Below are positions 16,441-24,641 of a stretch of 37,684 nucleotides of DNA, piece after piece; within the stretch, counting starts at the first letter, position 1, and each line of letters opens with the position of its first letter. A program made the position numbers and the translations under genes. The DNA lies in the NCBI GenBank assembly GCA_026392115.1, contig JAPLCQ010000157.1:1-37684 (forward strand), given 5' to 3'. The notes under the pieces are model-generated. The model was not told the origin of the DNA, did no database searches, and was given only the letters and a program-made list of their open reading frames with translations. The stretch is from Armatimonadota bacterium (GTDB lineage: Bacteria > Armatimonadota > Chthonomonadetes > Chthonomonadales > CAJBBX01).

Positions 16441-18201
16441 ATGGCCATCTGGGTCTGGGCGCCGGCCGCCGGGCTGGCGCTCCTTGCGATGGGCGGCGGG
16501 CGACAGCAAGCGCTCGGACGGGAGGCGCCAACCATGACGGGCATCACCCTGACCCTCGACCGGGCCACGCTGAACCCGGTCCGCGAGCCCGGCCGAACGG
16601 CGGCCCTGACGCTCACGGCCCAGTATGCCGACGGCACATGGCGGCGCCTGCCGCTGGCCGAAGCGAAGCTCCGGGTGCGCACCGCGGCGGCCAGCGGCGG
16701 AGTGGAAGTGGCGCGCCTGGTCCGGGGACGCGTGGCGCCGCTGGAGGGCGGCGTCGCCGAGGTCGAGGCCGAGGTCGCCCGCGACGGCAGGACCTTCCGC
16801 GCATCGGCACGCCTGGTCGTGCGCCCCTACTACCGTGAGTACCACCAGACGCTGGTCCTGAAGCTCTTCATGGGGATGGAGGGCAAGCCCGTCGAGCGCC
16901 TGGAGTCCGATCCCATGTTCCAGAAGCCGCACGACGTGCTCTGCACGTTCGAGCAGGCGCTGGAGGCGATCCGCAAGACCGACAGGTTGACACGCGGCAT
17001 GCCCAAGATCGTCTACCTCGTCGGATGGCAGAAGGGCGGCCACGATCACGGCTACCCCTCGTGGGACGAGGTGAACCCCGGGCTCAAGCGCGCCGAGGAC
17101 GCCACCGCGCTGGAGAGCCTCCGCTGGCTCATCCGCGCCGCCCGGCGATACCACACCACCGTGAGCCTCCACCTCAACATGCTGGACGCCTACCGCCAGA
17201 GCCCCCTGTTCGAGGAGTACGCGGCCCGCGACCTCTTCGCCCGCGAGGCCGACGGTCGCCTGCTGGTGGCCGGCATCCAGATGCGGGGCGAGGAGATGTA
17301 CAACGTCGTCTACCCCCGCGAGTGGGACGCCGGCCTGGCCCAGCGGCGGATCGACCTGCTCATCAAGAGGATTCCAGAGCTGGCCGCGGGGCACACGATC
17401 CACGTGGACGTCTTCATCGCCCAGCGGGCCGAGTACGACCGCTTCCGTAACGGCGACCCGATCAGCCCCTGGCACGCCAGGCCCGAGAACGGCGGCCTGA
17501 CGCCCGACCGCTACGTGGAGACGCAACGCAAGACCTTCCACTACTGGCGCGAGCGGGGCTTCGACGTGACCGGCGAGGGCATCTTCTGGGCGCACCCGCC
17601 CGGCGAGGGCTTCACCGGCCTCCAGTCGATGAGCTGGTGGTACCCCGGCGACACGGGCTACCAGATGCTGATCCCCGAGCGGCTCATGGCGCGCGGCCGC
17701 ACCGACCGGGGCGGGGACGGCGACTTCCGCTTCGGCTCCAGTATGCACGGCGAGGAGATCTTCAAAGAGGACCTGCAGCGGCTGCCCGGCTTTCTGGGCA
17801 TGTTCTGCCGCGCCACCCTCCCCTGGGCCTACCTGAGCCGTCTGGAGCGGGAGCGGTTGGACGGCGAGACGCTCCACTACAGCGGCGGCGTGACCGCGGG
17901 CATGGAGAGCGGGCGCAGGACCATCCGCAAGGGCGACTTCATCCTGCGCGACGAGGACGACCTCTTCGTGCCGGCCGTCTGGAAGCGGCGCGAGATCATC
18001 GCCTACAGCCGCAAGGGCTACGCCGAGCGCACCTGGCGGCTTCCCGACGATTGGGCGGGCGTTGCGGCGGTCGATGTGCAGACGATCACGCTGGAGGCAC
18101 CGGCCCCCGTTCGGAGAGGCGTCCCGGTGCGCGACGGGCGGGTCCGCCTGGCCCTGGCGCCGGAGGAGGCGGTGGCCGTCGTGCCGGCCCGGGCCAGGTA
18201 G
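16441..18201 (+). CDS. GH101/GH129-like endo-alpha-N-acetylgalactosaminidase family protein
   Basis: A 586-residue protein. A hydrophobic N-terminus (MAIWVWAPAAGLALLAMGGG) suggests secretion. Residues about 33-130 look like an Ig-like beta domain. The catalytic barrel starts near residue 188 with KIVYLVGWQKGGHDHGYPSW, which resembles the GH101 signature. Candidate catalytic residues are the Asp in HTIHVDVF and the Glu in DVTGEGIFW, as expected for a retaining barrel, though the distance between them is larger than in studied GH101 enzymes. GH101 releases core-1 disaccharide from mucin-type O-glycans; the substrate here is inferred only. A short beta domain closes the protein. The start has a GAGGAGAG site. 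It is shorter than the large surface GH101 enzymes of streptococci and bifidobacteria. Confidence 0.7.
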   Translation: MAIWVWAPAAGLALLAMGGGRQQALGREAPTMTGITLTLDRATLNPVREPGRTAALTLTAQYADGTWRRLPLAEAKLRVRTAAASGGVEVARLVRGRVAPLEGGVAEVEAEVARDGRTFRASARLVVRPYYREYHQTLVLKLFMGMEGKPVERLESDPMFQKPHDVLCTFEQALEAIRKTDRLTRGMPKIVYLVGWQKGGHDHGYPSWDEVNPGLKRAEDATALESLRWLIRAARRYHTTVSLHLNMLDAYRQSPLFEEYAARDLFAREADGRLLVAGIQMRGEEMYNVVYPREWDAGLAQRRIDLLIKRIPELAAGHTIHVDVFIAQRAEYDRFRNGDPISPWHARPENGGLTPDRYVETQRKTFHYWRERGFDVTGEGIFWAHPPGEGFTGLQSMSWWYPGDTGYQMLIPERLMARGRTDRGGDGDFRFGSSMHGEEIFKEDLQRLPGFLGMFCRATLPWAYLSRLERERLDGETLHYSGGVTAGMESGRRTIRKGDFILRDEDDLFVPAVWKRREIIAYSRKGYAERTWRLPDDWAGVAAVDVQTITLEAPAPVRRGVPVRDGRVRLALAPEEAVAVVPARAR

Positions 18202-18246
18202 CGCGCCGAGCCGCGGCCGCAGGTATCCTTCCGGCATGGATTGCCC

Positions 18247-19401
18247 ATGGCCTGGCTGACGTTCGGCTCGTACTTCCTCATCGGCACGCTGGCGACGCTC
18301 TTCCCGTCGGTCATGCCCGGCATCATCCGCGGCTTCGGCCTGAGCCTCGTCACGGCGGGGCTCATCTTCCCCGCCAACGCCGTCGGCAGCGTGCTGGGCG
18401 GGCTCGGAGCGGGCGCGGGCTCCGACCGGCTGGGCCGGAAGCCGTTCCTCTGCGCCGGGGCGCTGGTCTCCGGCGCGGCGCTGCTGGCGCTCTGGCATAC
18501 GCGGAGTTGGCCCCTCTTTGTGGCGGCCTACCTCGTACTGGGGCTGGGGCAGGGGGCGCTCTCCAACAGCGTGAACGCCCTCGTGCTGGACCTGAACGCC
18601 ACCCGACGCGGAGCCGCCATGAACGGCCTCCACGGCACCTTCTCGCTGGGCGCCATGGTCTCGCCCTTCCTGATCAGGCTGGCGCTTGGGCCGGGCATGG
18701 AGTGGCGCCCCGTGGTGTTGGGCGCGGCCCTGATCTGGCTCGCCTTCGGGCTGGCGACGCTCTCCGTCCGTTGCCCGGTTCGAGCGCCCGCGCCCTCGGC
18801 GTCGCGCCGGCTCCAGTGGGACCTGCTCCGAAACCAGCAGTTCGCCATGATCTTCGCGGTCGGGTTCATCTACAACGGCGTCTCGTGGTCGCTGCTGGGT
18901 TGGATCAAGGAGAGCCTGCACCGCTCCGGCGCCCGGCCCGAGTTCGGCTCGGCGCTGATCTCGATCTTCTATGTCGGGCTGGCCACCGGCCGCTTCGCCT
19001 GCGCGCGCTGGGCGGAGCAGTGGACCTACGGACGCACGCTGGTCATCTGCGCGGTGGGCGCCTCGCTCACCTACCCGCTGGCGGTCTTCGGCGGCAGCCC
19101 GGTGTGGGTCGCGGTGGGCGTGCTGCTGGCGGGGCTCTTCCAGTCGGGCCTCTACCCCACGGGCCTCGCCTACGCCACGCGCCTCTACCCCGGCCTGGCG
19201 GGAACGGTCACGGGCACGCTCTCCGTCGCCATGACGGCCGGCGCGTCGATCCCGCCCTGGTGGACCGGCGCCATCGGCAGCGCCGTCGGGCTCCCCGCCG
19301 CGCTGCGGATCAACGCCCTGCTGCTGGCGCCCCTCACGCTCCTATGCCTCAGGCTGGCCGCGCAGGAGCGCAAGGGGCGAGCCCACCCGCCCTCGGCTTA
19401 G
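18247..19401 (+). CDS. MFS sugar transporter, FucP/FHS-like
   Basis: A 384-residue major facilitator with 11-12 hydrophobic helices. The MFS loop motif appears as GSDRLGRKP after helix 2. The segment NALVLDLNATRRGAAMNGLHGTFSLGAM is split as NALVLDL and RRGAAMNGLHGTF, and resembles the fucose/glucose permease (FHS) branch, where a 'LN.LH..FG.G' motif is typical. It would import a sugar across the inner membrane. Its place directly after the fucosidase, acetyltransferase and GH101-like genes makes a released monosaccharide, perhaps fucose, a plausible substrate; this is inference. The start is uncertain: ATG at 18247 is preferred over an in-frame TTG at 18241, and the ribosome site is weak. A TATCCT at 18223-18228 could be a -10 box of its own. 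Confidence 0.8.
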   Translation: MAWLTFGSYFLIGTLATLFPSVMPGIIRGFGLSLVTAGLIFPANAVGSVLGGLGAGAGSDRLGRKPFLCAGALVSGAALLALWHTRSWPLFVAAYLVLGLGQGALSNSVNALVLDLNATRRGAAMNGLHGTFSLGAMVSPFLIRLALGPGMEWRPVVLGAALIWLAFGLATLSVRCPVRAPAPSASRRLQWDLLRNQQFAMIFAVGFIYNGVSWSLLGWIKESLHRSGARPEFGSALISIFYVGLATGRFACARWAEQWTYGRTLVICAVGASLTYPLAVFGGSPVWVAVGVLLAGLFQSGLYPTGLAYATRLYPGLAGTVTGTLSVAMTAGASIPPWWTGAIGSAVGLPAALRINALLLAPLTLLCLRLAAQERKGRAHPPSA

Positions 19402-19407
19402 GGGCGG
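19387..19407 (+). terminator. hairpin enclosing the stop codon of the MFS gene
   Basis: CCGCCC (19387-19392) and GGGCGG (19402-19407) form a 6-bp stem with a 9-nt loop that holds the TAG stop at 19399-19401. The next gene is convergent with its stop at 19424. No U-tract is seen. Confidence 0.35.
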
Positions 19408-19423
19408 TCGCAGTTCCACCTCC

Positions 19424-20827
19424 TCACTTCCTCACGATGCCGGGTGCGGCGTACCCCCTCGCCGCGTCGTCCAGCACCAACACCCAGTCCAGCAGCTCGC
19501 CGGGCGTGGGCGTTTGGAAGCGCTTCTCGCCCCTGGCCGCGAACGTGCCCGCCGGGGTCGCCTTGCCGGTGCGCGGGTTGAACCACCAGGCTTTGATGCG
19601 GGCCGCCTTCAGGGCCTCAAGCCGCACCGTGAAGGGCCTGCCCACCGGCGCGTAGACCATGGCGTAGGTCCGCTCCGTGTCCCGCGTGGCGGCGAAGTGG
19701 TAGACCCCCGCCCCGGGCATGGCGCTGGGCACGGCGCCCTCCACCAGCACGTCGTCGGCCGGAACCCGGGTGAAGAAGGGACGCGACTCCATCAGGGCGC
19801 GACCATGCCGCATCTGGGCGGCGCCGGGCTGGAGGATCGCGTCATACCAGGGCATCAGCGGGTTGTTGACCGGTGGCCGCTCGGGAGCCGCCATCTGCCA
19901 GACCGAGTGGTGGCCGTAGGTATGCCCGAAGGCTCCGGCGAACAGGTCCCAGTAGAGCGGGCGGCGGACGTCGGCGGAGACCGAGTGGCCCAGCCGCCGG
20001 GCATTGAAGTCGACCGGATGATCCTCGTAGATCGGCTCGCCGTCGATGACGGGCTTCACGGGCTGCCGGTCGTAGTCGGCGCGGGTCTTCTGGTAGCGCC
20101 CGGTGTACTCCAGGACGTGGCCGTTCTGGCGCATATTGAAGTCGAGCCACGGCTCGTCGTGCAGCCAGGTAGAGGAGCTGTTGGCCCCCGGCGGGTGGAA
20201 GGTCATCAGGTGGGCGCCGCCGTCGCCCTTACGCAGGCCGCGGGCCATGGCTCGGATGATCTCCAACTGCTCCAGCGTCTCCACCGGCCGGTCGCCGCCC
20301 AGAATCCAGACCAGCGATGCGTTCCGATAGCGGCGGCCCAGCCACTCGCCGTAGACCTCGGCGTTGGCGCGGTTGAAGATGGGTGTGCCGTCGTGCCAGA
20401 GGCTGCCCCACGTGGGGAGCATCGCCACGACGATGCCCAGTTCGTTGGCCCGGGCGACGACCCAGTCGACGTTGCCGAAGTACTCCTCCACCGGCCGCGC
20501 CGGGTCGCGATCGACCAGCGGCAGGTGGCCGTAGGCATTGGGCGCGCCTGCGCCGTCAAGCTCCGCCAGCGCAACGGCCTGCACCACCGTGTACCGCAGG
20601 GCGGCCCGGTTTTGCAGGTACCTGGCCGCCTCCTCGCGGTTAAGCCGGTGGAAGAGCTCCCACGCCGTGTCGCCCAGCCAGAAGAAGGGCTCCCCGTGCG
20701 CCGTCACCAGGTAACGGTGGTTCTCGCTCACCTTGAGCATCGGCGCGGGCGGCGCCGCCGAGGCCACCGACAGCCCCAGCGCGGCCGCCGCTCCCAGCGC
20801 ACCCGTCACCGTTCCACGTATCGTCAT
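19424..20827 (-). CDS. GH140 (apiosidase-like) secreted glycoside hydrolase
   Basis: A 467-residue protein with a signal peptide (about 1-24) followed by the DUF4038/apiosidase-like barrel (about 30-360) and a C-terminal beta domain of the 'putative collagen-binding' type (about 375-460). Conserved pieces are the start [19 protein letters not shown] (44-62), VWILGGDRP with Asp179, and [11 protein letters not shown] with Glu264. These match in position and order the acid and nucleophile of the studied GH140 apiosidase. GH140 removes apiose side chains from rhamnogalacturonan II; other substrates are possible in this broad family. The start has a GAAAGGAAG site. It lies 22 bp after the beta-propeller gene on the same strand. 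Confidence 0.87.
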   Translation of the reverse strand: MTIRGTVTGALGAAAALGLSVASAAPPAPMLKVSENHRYLVTAHGEPFFWLGDTAWELFHRLNREEAARYLQNRAALRYTVVQAVALAELDGAGAPNAYGHLPLVDRDPARPVEEYFGNVDWVVARANELGIVVAMLPTWGSLWHDGTPIFNRANAEVYGEWLGRRYRNASLVWILGGDRPVETLEQLEIIRAMARGLRKGDGGAHLMTFHPPGANSSSTWLHDEPWLDFNMRQNGHVLEYTGRYQKTRADYDRQPVKPVIDGEPIYEDHPVDFNARRLGHSVSADVRRPLYWDLFAGAFGHTYGHHSVWQMAAPERPPVNNPLMPWYDAILQPGAAQMRHGRALMESRPFFTRVPADDVLVEGAVPSAMPGAGVYHFAATRDTERTYAMVYAPVGRPFTVRLEALKAARIKAWWFNPRTGKATPAGTFAARGEKRFQTPTPGELLDWVLVLDDAARGYAAPGIVRK

Positions 20828-20849
20828 GCGTCTTCCTTTCTTGCTCGCG

Positions 20850-22268
20850 TCACCGACCGCCCAGCGTCAGGGCGAACAGGTCGGCGTCTTTCAGTTCCAT
20901 GCTCAATCGCACCGCTACTCCGGCGGCCGCCGCCGGGCCCGCCCGGCCTCGCCACCGCACGGGGAGGCTCAGGCCGTCGCCGGTCAAAGGAATGCAGTCG
21001 GCCAGGCCCCGCCCCTTCAGCGGCTTCCCGTCGGTGTCCAGGAGCGCCACCCGGACCGAGCCGCCCGGACGGATCGCCGCGTTGAGGGTCAGCGCACCGC
21101 CGCCGGCCGTGAGCGCCTGCGTCTCCAGCCAGCCCCCTTCCCTGCCGACCGAGACCGAGACGAATCGGTCGCGCTTCAGCGTCACGCGGCTGTAGGCGCG
21201 CGGCTGTTTGCAGGCCACGAGGTTCTCCAGTTCGGCCTCCTGGTGCTTCAGGGGCGAGCCGGAGTAGTAGAGCCAGACCTCGTCGCCCTCCTCGACGAGG
21301 CCCTGCCCGATGTAGAGCGAGCCGCTGTCCCACGCGCCCGACGGGCCAAGCGGGATGAAAGGACGGTCGCGGTCGGGCCGCTCCCACCGAACGCCGTCGC
21401 GGCTGACCGCCAGGCGGATGTCGAGCGCGTCGATACCCGGCCGCCGGTCATAGATGCTGGGGAAGGCGAGATAGAGCCCCGCGTAGCGGCTGACGGCCGA
21501 GTTGTAGAGGTTGCTGTTGGGCGGGTCGGAGCCGTCGGCGGCCAGCACGGATTGCAGCGGCGGGAAGGAGCGGAAGTCGGCGCTCTCCGACCTGCCGACG
21601 TTGCCCGCCGCGCGACCGTAGAGGATGAACTCGCCCTGCCCGGCAACGCGGAAACCGGTGAACTGGCTGTCGGCGAAGGCGGCGCAGATGGGCTCCGTCA
21701 GGCGTGTCCAGTGGATGCCGTCCGGCGAGACCATGCCCGCCACCTGATGCGGCGGCTGCCGATCCTGCCAGATGCCCTGCGAGACGGCCTTGTAGCGCTC
21801 GGCGGCCGGGGCATCCGGGTCGATCCAGACGCAGGAGCCGTGAACCCGCGACCGCGACGCGCCGGTGCCCACCTGCCTGAAGAGGATGTTGTTGGCGCGG
21901 CTGCCCTGGTAGTCGGTGAGGCCCAGTTCGGGCTTGGTCCAGTGGACGCCGTCGCGGGATTCGGCGGTGCAAAACGATGTGTCATCAGCCGTGGGCCAGC
22001 CCGGCACATCGTAGCATTCGTACCACATGCGGAACCGGGCGCGACGATCCGCCACGCCCCTGTCCTTCAGCACCGTGAACCAGTTGAGGGTGGCGTTCTC
22101 CCAGGGGCGGTCCGCCTGGAGCACCTTCTCCCCCGTCTTGCGCGGCGGGTGGAGGCGCAGGGAGATACCGGAGGAGCGCTCGATCAGCGAGGCATCGACG
22201 AAGAGGCGCCGAACCGGGACGGGGCGTGCCAGCGCGGCCACACCCAGCGCAACCAAGGCGAGGATCAT
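20850..22268 (-). CDS. five-bladed beta-propeller glycosidase-like protein (GH43/GH32-type)
   Basis: A 472-residue protein with a hydrophobic N-terminus (about residues 1-18) and a beta-propeller body. Blade motifs of the form S.DG..W recur: SRDGVHW (104-110), SPDGIHW (181-187) and SRDGVRW (289-295). These are typical of the GH43/GH32/GH130-like propeller superfamily. It ends in a beta-sandwich domain (about 375-472). The exact family and activity cannot be named from the sequence. The ATG at 22268 is preferred over an in-frame GTG at 22280. It lies 79 bp after the exopolysaccharide genes on the same strand, with a hairpin between, and is followed by the GH140 gene. Confidence 0.75.
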   Translation of the reverse strand: MILALVALGVAALARPVPVRRLFVDASLIERSSGISLRLHPPRKTGEKVLQADRPWENATLNWFTVLKDRGVADRRARFRMWYECYDVPGWPTADDTSFCTAESRDGVHWTKPELGLTDYQGSRANNILFRQVGTGASRSRVHGSCVWIDPDAPAAERYKAVSQGIWQDRQPPHQVAGMVSPDGIHWTRLTEPICAAFADSQFTGFRVAGQGEFILYGRAAGNVGRSESADFRSFPPLQSVLAADGSDPPNSNLYNSAVSRYAGLYLAFPSIYDRRPGIDALDIRLAVSRDGVRWERPDRDRPFIPLGPSGAWDSGSLYIGQGLVEEGDEVWLYYSGSPLKHQEAELENLVACKQPRAYSRVTLKRDRFVSVSVGREGGWLETQALTAGGGALTLNAAIRPGGSVRVALLDTDGKPLKGRGLADCIPLTGDGLSLPVRWRGRAGPAAAAGVAVRLSMELKDADLFALTLGGR

Positions 22269-22320
22269 GGGGCCACCCACCCGAGCGTGATGTGCCCTCA
22301 GGATACCCAGCCCGAGCGGC

Positions 22321-22348
22321 GCCCGTCCCAGCCCGGCGGAGGACGGGC
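22321..22348 (-). terminator. hairpin at the end of the exopolysaccharide operon
   Basis: GCCCGTCC (22321-22328) and GGACGGGC (22341-22348) form a perfect 8-bp stem with a 12-nt loop. The right arm touches the stop codon at 22350-22348. It separates the exopolysaccharide genes from the downstream glycosidase pair. It lacks a U-tract, so full termination is not certain. Confidence 0.45.
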
Positions 22349-23259
22349 TATCGCACGGAGCTGAGGATGAACTTGTCCGGGATCACCATGGCCGCGCCCA
22401 GTTCCACGTTGAGGATCGTGGAGCCGGCCACCAGCACATGGTTGAGCTCCAGGCCCTCGCCGGCGTAGGTATTGTCGGCCACCATGGCATCGGCCACGGT
22501 GCACTTCTTCTCTACGACGCAGCCCCGGCCGATGACGACGTTGGGGCCGATGCGGCTGTCGGCGCCGATCCGAACGTTGTCACCGATGAAGACGGGGGCG
22601 ATGAACTCGACGCTGGGATGCGCCACGGCGCCGCGTCCCATGCGGATGCCCGGCCGCACCTCGCGCCCGGTCAGCGGCGCGGCGGCGGCCTCGCCCTGCA
22701 ACAGGGCGAACTGGGAGGCCAGGAAGGCCGTGTAGTCGGCCATGGAGAGCGTCGTCTCGCAGCGGACGCGGCGGCACCGGGCGTCCAGCGTTGCGCCGGC
22801 GGCCTTGCGGTCGGCGCAGCCCGTCAGGGTCGCCAGCGCGCCCGAGGTGACGATGGCCCAGCCGGTCCACTCGTCGCCGTCGGCCCGGAGCAGGATGCCC
22901 GCCGTCTCGCCGGCCACATCCTCGGCGGCGACGCCGGGGGCCTCATCGGCATGGGCCAGCCAGACCGTCTCGCCCGGTTCGCCGGCGGCGCGCGCCACGG
23001 CGCCGTAGGTATCGTCCGGCGCGGCGCCGACGAACTCGAACGTGCAGCCCCAGCGGGCGCCGTCGCCCAGCAGCTCCCGCCACTTCCGGCCCAACGGCTC
23101 CGACACGAACGTGAGTCGGGTGGCGCCGAGGCTTACCAGACGCTCGACAACGTGCTGCGCGAAGGGCCGGTCGCCCAGCGGCAGCAGCAGGTCCGAGGCC
23201 GCCTCCTGTGCGTCGGGGAAGAGGGACGGGCGGCTGGGTATGACGACGACGGCTCTCAT
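22348..23259 (-). CDS. sugar nucleotidyltransferase-like protein with beta-helix domain
   Basis: A 303-residue protein with the layout of NDP-sugar pyrophosphorylases: an N-terminal Rossmann-like domain (about 1-190) and a C-terminal left-handed beta-helix (about 207-290; e.g. VFIGDNVRIGADSRIGPNVV). The N-terminus reads VVVIPSRPSLFPDAQ where active enzymes have the G-x-G-x-R nucleotide loop, so the loop is missing. A 'LLPLGDRPFAQHVVERLVSLG' stretch, like the substrate-binding 'PL.dkPll.h.ie.l' of the family, is kept. It may be a regulatory or acyltransferase-like paralogue rather than a true nucleotidyltransferase. The start at 23259 (7 bp after the upstream stop) has a GGGAGTGAA site. Confidence 0.75.
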   Translation of the reverse strand: MRAVVVIPSRPSLFPDAQEAASDLLLPLGDRPFAQHVVERLVSLGATRLTFVSEPLGRKWRELLGDGARWGCTFEFVGAAPDDTYGAVARAAGEPGETVWLAHADEAPGVAAEDVAGETAGILLRADGDEWTGWAIVTSGALATLTGCADRKAAGATLDARCRRVRCETTLSMADYTAFLASQFALLQGEAAAAPLTGREVRPGIRMGRGAVAHPSVEFIAPVFIGDNVRIGADSRIGPNVVIGRGCVVEKKCTVADAMVADNTYAGEGLELNHVLVAGSTILNVELGAAMVIPDKFILSSVR

Positions 23260-23266
23260 CGAAGGT

Positions 23267-24640
23267 TCACTCCCTGTCGGCGCGGCCGTTCGGTCGGTAC
23301 CACGCGATTCTCCACAAGAAGACGACATTCCCGATCACGTACCGCTTCCAGAGGCGGCCGGGCTCCTGCAGGAGCCGGTAGGCCCACTCAAAGCCGATGT
23401 CGCGCACCCACTGCGGCGCCCGGCTCACGCGGCCCGAAAAGAAGTCGAACAGGCCGCCCACACCCATGCCCACGCGGGCGCCGGTCCCGGCCAGGTGCTG
23501 CGCGACCCACTCGTCCTGCCGCGGCGCGCCCATGGCGACCAGCAGCAGGGACGGTTGCGCCCGGCGGATCGCGCCGATCACCTCTGGTTCCTGCTCGGGC
23601 GGGAAGTAGCCGTGCTGCACGCCCGCGACCGGAAGGCCCGGGTGGCGCTCGGCGATCCAATCGCGCACACCGTCGGCCACGCCCGGCTTGCCGCCAAGCA
23701 GGTAGATGGAGCGACCGGTCCCCTCCATCTCGGCGCAGAGCCTGGGGAAGAGGTCGGTTCCGTTCACGTTCTGGCGGATGGGCTGCCGCTTCAGTTTACC
23801 GGCGATCTTCATCCCGATGCCATCGGCAAGGACCAGGGCCGCGCGGGCCAGGACGTCGCGGTAGCCCGCGTTCACGACCGAGAGGTTGGCGCAGTCGGCA
23901 TTGACGAAGCAGACCTGCGTCGGCTTCGGCCCGGCCATGTCCGCCATCAGCCGCTCGATGGCATCCGACATCGTGTAGTTGTCGATGCGGATGCCCAGGA
24001 GGCTTACGGCATCGGGAACCTCGGTGTCGCCGGAGCCATAGATGAGCGCCGGGACGGCGCGGAGCGCGATGCCCACATCGGTGCGCAGGCTCGCGTGCTC
24101 CTCATACTCGGCGTCCGAGACGGCCTCACCTTCGAAGTCGACATTCGATCGGCTGCGAATCCAGTGGAGGCAGACCAGACCGGGCCGGGCCGAGCAGGTG
24201 CGCCGATAGAGCCGATCCCGCACCGCGGGACCGACATTGACGGGGCGTGGACCCACAAAGGACATATCGCCGCGAAGGATGTTGAACAGGGCGGGAAGGC
24301 GATGCAGCCGAAGGGCCCGGATGATGCGGTGGGGCCCGACCTCCGGGACGGCGAAGGCGAACTCCTCGAACGGCTCGCACCAGCGGCCCAACTGGGGATA
24401 TCGCCGCATGGGGCCATACGCAAGCCGGAGCAGCAGCAGCAGGGGCCACAGCACGAGGAGTTGCGCGGTCGCCAGCAGGATGTCGAAGCCCCGCTTCAGC
24501 CACGTTTCCCACTGGGCGGCCACGCGATGCGCGAAAACGCTCCAGGCCCTGCGGGCGGAGCGTCGGACACGGTCCTTGGGATCACCAAACCGGAGGAGAG
24601 GATCGACCTCTCCTCCGGTCTGGCCGGGCTCCTGGCCCAT
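23267..24640 (-). CDS. fusion of degenerate phosphoglycosyl transferase and WecG/TagA/CpsF glycosyltransferase
   Basis: A 457-residue two-domain protein. Residues about 45-195 match the bacterial sugar transferase (monotopic PGT) domain: KRGFDILLATAQLL membrane helix, GDMSFVGPRP (124-133) and ARPGLVCLHW. The catalytic DE dyad of the family ('DELPQL') is replaced by HR (LHRLPALFN, 112-120), and the KFRSM segment is absent. Residues about 210-440 are a GT26 domain with FVNADCANL, LADGIGM (271-277) and the C-terminal GGLFDFFSGRVSRAPQW. The GT26 half probably adds a sugar (ManNAc-type in studied members) to the lipid-linked intermediate made by the neighbouring intact PGT, with the dead PGT half serving as membrane anchor or partner. 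It starts 1 bp after the PGT stop. A 13-bp hairpin lies at codons 8-18. Confidence 0.85.
   Translation of the reverse strand: MGQEPGQTGGEVDPLLRFGDPKDRVRRSARRAWSVFAHRVAAQWETWLKRGFDILLATAQLLVLWPLLLLLRLAYGPMRRYPQLGRWCEPFEEFAFAVPEVGPHRIIRALRLHRLPALFNILRGDMSFVGPRPVNVGPAVRDRLYRRTCSARPGLVCLHWIRSRSNVDFEGEAVSDAEYEEHASLRTDVGIALRAVPALIYGSGDTEVPDAVSLLGIRIDNYTMSDAIERLMADMAGPKPTQVCFVNADCANLSVVNAGYRDVLARAALVLADGIGMKIAGKLKRQPIRQNVNGTDLFPRLCAEMEGTGRSIYLLGGKPGVADGVRDWIAERHPGLPVAGVQHGYFPPEQEPEVIGAIRRAQPSLLLVAMGAPRQDEWVAQHLAGTGARVGMGVGGLFDFFSGRVSRAPQWVRDIGFEWAYRLLQEPGRLWKRYVIGNVVFLWRIAWYRPNGRADRE
24589..24619 (-). promoter_or_regulatory. perfect 13-bp hairpin inside the start of the PGT-TagA fusion gene
   Basis: ACCGGAGGAGAGG (24619-24607 on the minus strand) pairs perfectly with CCTCTCCTCCGGT (24601-24589), with a 5-nt loop. 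It lies 22-52 nt after the annotated ATG at 24640. One arm contains a Shine-Dalgarno-like GGAGGAG and the other its complement. It may be an attenuator, a pause site, or, if the true start is downstream (e.g. GTG codon 40), a leader structure. Confidence 0.5.
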
Positions 24641-24641
24641 C

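Noticed and set aside
15895-18201. A longer 768-codon version of the GH101-like gene
   Set aside because: The extra N-terminus overlaps the acetyltransferase gene in another frame and has a shadow-like composition. The ATG at 16441 has a strong ribosome site and a signal-peptide-like start.
19402-19423. A promoter or gene in the gap between the MFS and GH140 genes
   Set aside because: The two genes converge and the gap is only 22 bp, so it can hold only termination signals.
22569-23008. Overlapping frames of 90-100 codons inside the sugar nucleotidyltransferase-like gene on both strands
   Set aside because: They have no ribosome sites and lie wholly within a well-supported gene.
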